Shown here: one piece after another, positions 5,068-9,120 of the stretch
Layout of the letters: every line of letters starts with the position of its first letter
Numbering within the stretch: the stretch's first letter is position 1
Made by a program: the position numbers and the translations under genes
From: JAPLKB01 sp964429485
GTDB lineage: Bacteria; Desulfobacterota; Syntrophorhabdia; Syntrophorhabdales; Syntrophorhabdaceae
DNA: 9,120 nucleotides
Reading direction: 5' to 3'
Assembly: GCA_964429485.1 (NCBI GenBank)
Contig: CAYSBW010000076.1
Span: 1 to 9,120, forward strand
The notes under the pieces: model-generated
Told to the model about the DNA's origin: nothing
What the model saw: only the letters and a program-made list of their open reading frames with translations
Databases searched by the model: none

Positions 5068-6354
5068 TTAATGTTTGAATAATCTCTGCCCTGAATATAC
5101 CATAGCGACATTTGATTCGTTGCATGCTTCAATTACTTCAAAATCACGCTCAGATCCGCCGGGCTGGACAACCCCTGCAGCCCCCTGGTTTATGGCCGCA
5201 TCAACGCCATCCCTGAAGGGGAAAAATCCGTCGGATACTACAATGGAACCAATCAGTCCTGCTTTTATTTCCCGTGTGTATTTTTCTATTTCTATGAGAT
5301 CTTCCATTTTTCTCAGGCCCTTTTCTGCTTCAAGTTTAAAAACTGCATAGGGAACGCCATACTTCTTGAACACTTCCTTGTCCATAAATTTTGTAAATGC
5401 CTTATAAACAGCTATTTCTACAACGCCGACCCTGTCCTGCTCTCCTGTCCCTATTGCCACTGTTGCTCCATCCTTGACAAATAAAGCGGAGTTTGAACTT
5501 ACGCCACATTCTACATACCAGCCGAAAAGCATATCTGCATATTCTTTTTCAGTGGGCAATCTTTTGATTCTGTATTCCTTTCCTTTATATGTTGCTTCCG
5601 CTGGTTTCAGGTCTTCACTGGTTTTTATTTTAAAAGGCTGGGACTCCTGTATGATGATTCCACCATCCATTAGAGATTTTATGTCTATATGTCTCTTGAA
5701 TTTGTATTCATGGAGTTTGGCTATGTCTTTGATCTGAAGTATCCGTAAGTTTTTCCATTTCTTTAATATATCTATTGCAGGACCTTCGAAATCAGGTGCA
5801 CAAACCACTTCAAAATAATAGGGAACCATGGCTTTGGCTGTTTCAACATCAATTGTTTTTGTTGTTACAACAGCACCGCCGAAGGCAGCAATCCGGTCGC
5901 ACCAGAATGCTTTTTCGAAGGCCTCAGCTATAGTTGATCCACAAGCTGCACCGGAGGGGTTGTTATGTTTCATAATTACGCAGGCAGGTTTTTTGTCAAG
6001 GAATTTAAGGATATTCAAGCCGTTGTCAACATCGGTAAGATTAATTTTTCCCGGATGTTTACCTACCTGTAGCATGTCCTGTTCCGTAACTTTGCTTGTA
6101 AGTCCGCCCTGAAAGTCAAAGAATACGACGTTGCCAAATTCTATATTGCCGTTCACAAGTTCGTACATTGCAGAAGGCTGGTCAGGATTGTCTCCGTACC
6201 TCAGTCCACGTTCCACATCGCATTTTTCATCGGCATCGTAGATGCTCCATATTTTCTTCTTATACGCAAGAATCTGGCCACCCATATCAATTTTAATAGT
6301 ATCCGGAAACGTGTCTTGTACTACTTTTTTATACATTCCTTTAATATCTTCCAT
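5068..6354 (-). CDS. purH: AICAR formyltransferase (PurH-type) lacking the IMP cyclohydrolase domain
   Basis: Predicted to transfer a formyl group from 10-formyl-THF to AICAR, giving FAICAR, the penultimate step of IMP synthesis. Length 428 aa, against about 510-530 for bifunctional PurH. The N-terminal MGS-like cyclohydrolase domain is absent: the protein reaches the linker/AICARFT motif RYGDNP at residues 52-57. Other AICARFT motifs follow in order: the catalytic pair Lys129-His130 in MKHNNPSGAACG, AAFGG (156-160), DGGIIIQ (230-236), SNSALFVKDG (287-296), GTGEQDRV (302-309), SDGFFPFRDGVDAA (374-387), VQPGGSERD (396-404) and the terminal SGQRLFKH. The start is firm: AAGGGG is 6 nt before the ATG. 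It lies 13 nt after tkt, so it is in the same operon. The gene looks intact, not truncated: it has its own ribosome site and family C-terminus. A separate IMP cyclohydrolase must be encoded elsewhere if purine synthesis is complete. Confidence 0.93.
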   Translation of the reverse strand: MEDIKGMYKKVVQDTFPDTIKIDMGGQILAYKKKIWSIYDADEKCDVERGLRYGDNPDQPSAMYELVNGNIEFGNVVFFDFQGGLTSKVTEQDMLQVGKHPGKINLTDVDNGLNILKFLDKKPACVIMKHNNPSGAACGSTIAEAFEKAFWCDRIAAFGGAVVTTKTIDVETAKAMVPYYFEVVCAPDFEGPAIDILKKWKNLRILQIKDIAKLHEYKFKRHIDIKSLMDGGIIIQESQPFKIKTSEDLKPAEATYKGKEYRIKRLPTEKEYADMLFGWYVECGVSSNSALFVKDGATVAIGTGEQDRVGVVEIAVYKAFTKFMDKEVFKKYGVPYAVFKLEAEKGLRKMEDLIEIEKYTREIKAGLIGSIVVSDGFFPFRDGVDAAINQGAAGVVQPGGSERDFEVIEACNESNVAMVYSGQRLFKH

Positions 6355-6367
6355 GTGTTTCCCCTTT

Positions 6368-8257
6368 TTATTCCATAATTTTCAGCAATGCTTTTACCAT
6401 GGAGCTCATGTCGAGCTCTTCTATTTTATATACTTCTTCAGTCTCACCAGACGCGCCATAGTATTTGACCCCAAAGGATTCGAACCGACCACTGAAATTC
6501 TTTCTCACAAGGTAATTTGTGATAACAGGTGCTATACCAGTGAATACATTATGATCTTCATAGGTGAAAATGTAAGGCTGAGCCAGTGCAGCTTCCATAA
6601 CAGATTTATCTATTTCATGCACGCATGGCATATTTATTACTTTCATGGCAATGTTTTTCCCGGCGAGCTCTTCTGCTATCTCCAAGGCTTTGTCAACCAT
6701 GCCTCCATAGGTAATGATTGCACAGTCCTTGCCTTCTCTTATTACATTCATTTTGCCGTACTCAAAAATATATCCATCCCCGAAGAGAGGTTTTCCTTCA
6801 TTATTACAAATTATTGGCCATCTGTTTCTTCCTGTGGCAATGAGGAAGTTCCCCTCTGTCCCGGCAATATATCTTACAGCTCTGTCTACCTGATTGGGAT
6901 CGCAGGGGACTATTGTTTTAAAATTAAAAAGGTTCCTGGAAAGGCCCACGTAATCTATACACTGGTGAGTTTTACCGTCCGGTCCAACATCAAGACCAAC
7001 ATGGGTCAGGATGAGTTTAAGATTTGTTTTGTTTATATCATTCAGTCTTTCCTGGTTGTATGTTTCATCAATGCCAAAAACACCAAAATCAGCAAAAAAA
7101 GTGAGGATTCCGGTAGTTGACATTGCTCCCGCAACAGTTGCGGTGTTATGTTCCTGAATTCCACCCTGAAAGAAATATTCAGGATAGGCTTTTCCGAAAT
7201 CTCCTGTTTTTACTGATCCTGCAAGGTCACAGTCAAAGGTGCATATGGGGCGACCCTTATTGATATTTTTGTCGCCCAGATCTTTAAGAGCTTTTCCGAA
7301 AGCTGTCCTGTTGTCGAGTTTATCATTAATAGTGTAATTAAGGGGTGCACCTGTATCTATATAGGGAGCTTTAGATGGAGCGGAAGCTTTCCATGTCCAC
7401 TGTCCCTTTCTTTTTTCCCTGTAGAAGTCAAGTTTATCATCCATTTCAAGAATTTTCAGAGCATCTTCATATTCCTGTTCATTAAGGGGATTGCCGTGGT
7501 ATTTTTCCTTGTTTTCCATAAAAGGGATGCCGTTGCCCATTGTTGTTACAGCCAGTATGCATACCGGATTGTCGGAATTCCTTGCCTTTCTGAAAGCCGA
7601 ATATATTTCGTTATGGTCATGGCCTTTTATTTCAAGAATCTCCCATCCGTCAGACAGATAATTTTCAATGATGTTCTGAGGCATTACATGATCAATACCC
7701 CCGCTTATCTGAAGGCGATTGTAGTCTATAATAGCTGTGATATTTTTCAGTCTGTATTTGCGTGCAAACCTTCTTGCTTCGCTTAACTGGCCTTTTTGTT
7801 GTTCCCCATCACCCATGAATACATATGTGTGGGTATCTTCCTTTTTTATTTTTGAGGCAAGTGCAAAACCGCATCCGGCAGATAAACCCTGTCCGAGATT
7901 TCCCGTTGACCAGTTAATAAAAGGTATGCCTCTTACAACATGACCTTCAAAGGGACTCCCGCCTTTCCTGAAAAAAGCAATTACTTCATCAACAGGCATA
8001 TGTCCGAGTCTTGCCAGTGCAGTGTAAACCCCGGGAGAAGTGTGGCCGTGGCTGATCACTATTTTGTCTCCAGGTTCATTTTTTAAATTTGCCTGTGAAA
8101 AAAGTACAAGATATGTATCAAGAGATGACATGGAGCCGCCTGGGTGTCCTGTACCTGCCAGTCTTGTCATTGTCAGGATATCCCCTTTTGCAAGATGTGA
8201 CAATCTTTTTAATTCAGCAAGCTCTTCATTGGTTAGTTTTTCGTTTTCAAACAGCAT
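6368..8257 (-). CDS. tkt: Transketolase, full length
   Basis: Thiamine-diphosphate enzyme moving two-carbon ketol units between sugar phosphates in the non-oxidative pentose phosphate pathway (cytoplasm). At 629 aa it is one chain, slightly shorter than the usual 650-670, not the split N/C form of some anaerobes. Visible parts: HPGGSMSS (38-45); GHTSPGVYTA (71-80); the ThDP/Mg motif GDGE (149-152) closing with Asn180; His254 in EKYHGNPL, corresponding to the active-site His of the canonical HGxPL; the pyrimidine-domain Glu369 in GIQEHN; FFADFGVFG (387-395); VGPDGKTHQ (424-432); and a C-terminal domain from about 505. The start is firm: AAGGAG (8263-8268) lies 5 nt before the ATG. It is followed after 13 nt by the AICAR formyltransferase gene and preceded at 101 bp by nth. 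1-Deoxyxylulose-5-phosphate synthase is an alternative ThDP family, but the length and the HPGG/GKTHQ motifs fit transketolase. Confidence 0.94.
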   Translation of the reverse strand: MLFENEKLTNEELAELKRLSHLAKGDILTMTRLAGTGHPGGSMSSLDTYLVLFSQANLKNEPGDKIVISHGHTSPGVYTALARLGHMPVDEVIAFFRKGGSPFEGHVVRGIPFINWSTGNLGQGLSAGCGFALASKIKKEDTHTYVFMGDGEQQKGQLSEARRFARKYRLKNITAIIDYNRLQISGGIDHVMPQNIIENYLSDGWEILEIKGHDHNEIYSAFRKARNSDNPVCILAVTTMGNGIPFMENKEKYHGNPLNEQEYEDALKILEMDDKLDFYREKRKGQWTWKASAPSKAPYIDTGAPLNYTINDKLDNRTAFGKALKDLGDKNINKGRPICTFDCDLAGSVKTGDFGKAYPEYFFQGGIQEHNTATVAGAMSTTGILTFFADFGVFGIDETYNQERLNDINKTNLKLILTHVGLDVGPDGKTHQCIDYVGLSRNLFNFKTIVPCDPNQVDRAVRYIAGTEGNFLIATGRNRWPIICNNEGKPLFGDGYIFEYGKMNVIREGKDCAIITYGGMVDKALEIAEELAGKNIAMKVINMPCVHEIDKSVMEAALAQPYIFTYEDHNVFTGIAPVITNYLVRKNFSGRFESFGVKYYGASGETEEVYKIEELDMSSMVKALLKIME

Positions 8258-8319
8258 GATTACTCCTTATTTTTGCATCAAGTTAAAGTTTCAATCAATT
8301 TTTCCGAGGCATTTTTTAA

Positions 8320-8347
8320 TCTATAAACTTTGAAATCCAATCGTGAA
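8320..8347 (-). promoter_or_regulatory. Candidate promoter for the tkt-purH operon
   Basis: On the minus strand TTCACG (8347-8342) and TATAGA (8325-8320) are separated by 16 nt. Each matches the sigma-70 consensus at four of six positions. Transcription would start near 8313 and leave a leader of about 55 nt. It lies in the 101-bp gap after nth, where I see no strong terminator, so read-through from nth is also possible. Confidence 0.3.
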
Positions 8348-8358
8348 CCGGGCAATAA

Positions 8359-8985
8359 TTAAAATTGGTTTTTGTAAAAATTACATTCATCATGAAGAAG
8401 ACATCTTTCACATTCAGGTTTTCGGGCTGTGCAAATATATCTCCCATGGAGTATTAAAAGGAGGGAGCTTTCTGTCCATAGATGTTCCGGAATTATATTT
8501 TTAATATCTTTTTCAATTTTGTCAGGTTTATCTTTATCTGTGAGTCCTATCCGTCCTGACACTCTTGCAACATGTGTATCGACGATGACTGCCGGTATAT
8601 TATATGCAATGCCTGTAATCAAACTTGCAGATTTTCTGCCAATGCCTTTTATGGTTGCAAAGGTGTCAATATCTGCAGGTACGGTTCCACTAAACTTTTC
8701 TAAAATTTCACGGGCAATGTTTTTTATACTTTTCGCCTTGTTTTTGTAGAATCCTGTTGGTTTTATATCTTCCTCAAGTTCTTCATCAGGCGCATTGATG
8801 TAGTCCTGAAGTGATTTGTATTTTTTAAAAAGTGAAGAAGTGACTTTATTGACTCTTTCGTCAGTACACTGTGCTGAAAGAACTGTAGCTACAGTGAGTT
8901 CGAGGGCATTGTCCCAGATCAGTTCACACCTTGGTTTGCCATGCATGTCCCTCAACTTGTTTATTATGTATTCGATATTTTTCAT
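8359..8985 (-). CDS. nth: Endonuclease III (DNA glycosylase/AP lyase)
   Basis: Base-excision repair enzyme that removes oxidised pyrimidines and nicks at abasic sites. At 208 aa it is close to E. coli Nth (211 aa). It shows VATVLSAQCTDERVN (32-46); the helix-hairpin-helix IKGIGRKSA (112-120) with catalytic Lys118; VDTHVARVSGRIGL (135-148) with catalytic Asp136, two residues offset from E. coli Lys120/Asp138; HGRYIC; and the C-terminal [4Fe-4S] loop Cys185-x6-Cys192-x2-Cys195-x5-Cys201. All four cluster ligands are present. The lysine excludes a MutY-type assignment. The start ATG (8983-8985) fits the family N-terminus, but no good Shine-Dalgarno sequence precedes it (only CAGCAGCATTACA). It is the first gene of the minus-strand group nth, tkt, purH, Rieske, but the 101-bp gap to tkt makes shared transcription uncertain. 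Confidence 0.95.
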   Translation of the reverse strand: MKNIEYIINKLRDMHGKPRCELIWDNALELTVATVLSAQCTDERVNKVTSSLFKKYKSLQDYINAPDEELEEDIKPTGFYKNKAKSIKNIAREILEKFSGTVPADIDTFATIKGIGRKSASLITGIAYNIPAVIVDTHVARVSGRIGLTDKDKPDKIEKDIKNIIPEHLWTESSLLLILHGRYICTARKPECERCLLHDECNFYKNQF

Positions 8986-9008
8986 TGTAATGCTGCTGAA
9001 TTATTATC

Positions 9009-9038
9009 AATATAGCATTTATATATTAACCTGTTCAA
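9009..9038 (-). promoter_or_regulatory. Candidate sigma-70-type promoter for nth
   Basis: On the minus strand TTGAAC (9038-9033), an 18-nt AT-rich spacer, then TATATT (9014-9009, five of six matches). The start point would fall near 9002, leaving about 17 nt before the nth ATG. The remaining bases up to 9120 hold no gene that I can recognise. Confidence 0.4.
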
Positions 9039-9120
9039 TGAGAAAAAATATTTTAGAAAAGATAAATGCTTGCCATGTGTAATATTTTCCCTGCAGTGAT
9101 GAATAAACATCGATTGTGCT

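Noticed and set aside
6476..6486. Minus-strand GGTTCGAATCC, identical to the T-loop/B-box consensus of tRNA genes
   Set aside because: It lies inside tkt (encoding part of GRFESFG). The flanks do not form a 5-bp T-stem (GTCGG against CCTTT) and there is no acceptor or anticodon arm, so it is a coincidence.
6242..7120. A 292-codon plus-strand open frame across the tkt/purH junction
   Set aside because: It is antisense to two unmistakable genes, has a Phe/Ile/Cys-rich composition typical of a shadow frame, and has no recognisable domain.
8286..8332. AAAGTTT/AAACTTT inverted repeat in the nth-tkt gap
   Set aside because: Only seven AT-rich pairs with a loop of more than 30 nt and no T-run; not supported as a terminator or operator.
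1..9120. CRISPR arrays, insertion sequences, phage or defence genes
   Set aside because: No regularly spaced repeats, transposase motifs, target-site duplications or defence-type domains were seen; every sizeable coding frame is accounted for by housekeeping families or the small lipoprotein.

Overview
The window is AT-rich (roughly 40% G+C by eye) and gene-dense. It holds eight protein genes, all housekeeping or small accessory types. I see no mobile element, CRISPR array, rRNA or tRNA. A murein lytic transglycosylase with an export signal and a small lipoprotein with a type II signal peptide point to a diderm (Gram-negative) bacterium. A full-length, unsplit transketolase, a class I fructose-bisphosphatase, a PurH reduced to its AICAR-formyltransferase half and a PHP-type DNA polymerase X would fit an anaerobic Desulfobacterota- or Nitrospirota-like lineage. 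That placement is inference, not a database result.

Layout. Left part, minus strand: an MltB-type transglycosylase (1-783 or 798) lies downstream of fbp (915-1907). A 219-bp divergent intergenic region (1908-2126), rich in dyad symmetries and promoter-like hexamers, separates fbp from polX (2127-3842, plus strand). A gene-poor stretch with a candidate polX terminator follows, then a small cysteine-containing lipoprotein gene (4218-4430, plus). Right part, minus strand, read right to left: nth (8985-8359), tkt (8257-6368), purH-like (6354-5068) and a stand-alone Rieske [2Fe-2S] protein (4919-4584). The Rieske gene converges on the lipoprotein gene.

How the genes fit together. Transketolase and the AICAR formyltransferase are 13 nt apart and almost surely co-transcribed. 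Transketolase supplies ribose 5-phosphate, the precursor of PRPP, and AICAR formyltransferase performs the penultimate step of purine synthesis. Fbp supplies hexose phosphate in gluconeogenesis and feeds the same sugar-phosphate pool. PolX (polymerase plus PHP exonuclease/AP-endonuclease type) and Nth (base-excision glycosylase/AP lyase) are DNA-repair enzymes located some 4.5 kb apart on opposite strands, so not an operon.

I found no convincing undescribed multi-gene system. The points most worth checking are the PurH that lacks an IMP cyclohydrolase domain, a 17-bp sequence shared by the upstream regions of polX and the Rieske gene, the stacked dyads in the fbp/polX divergent region, and several start-codon questions.
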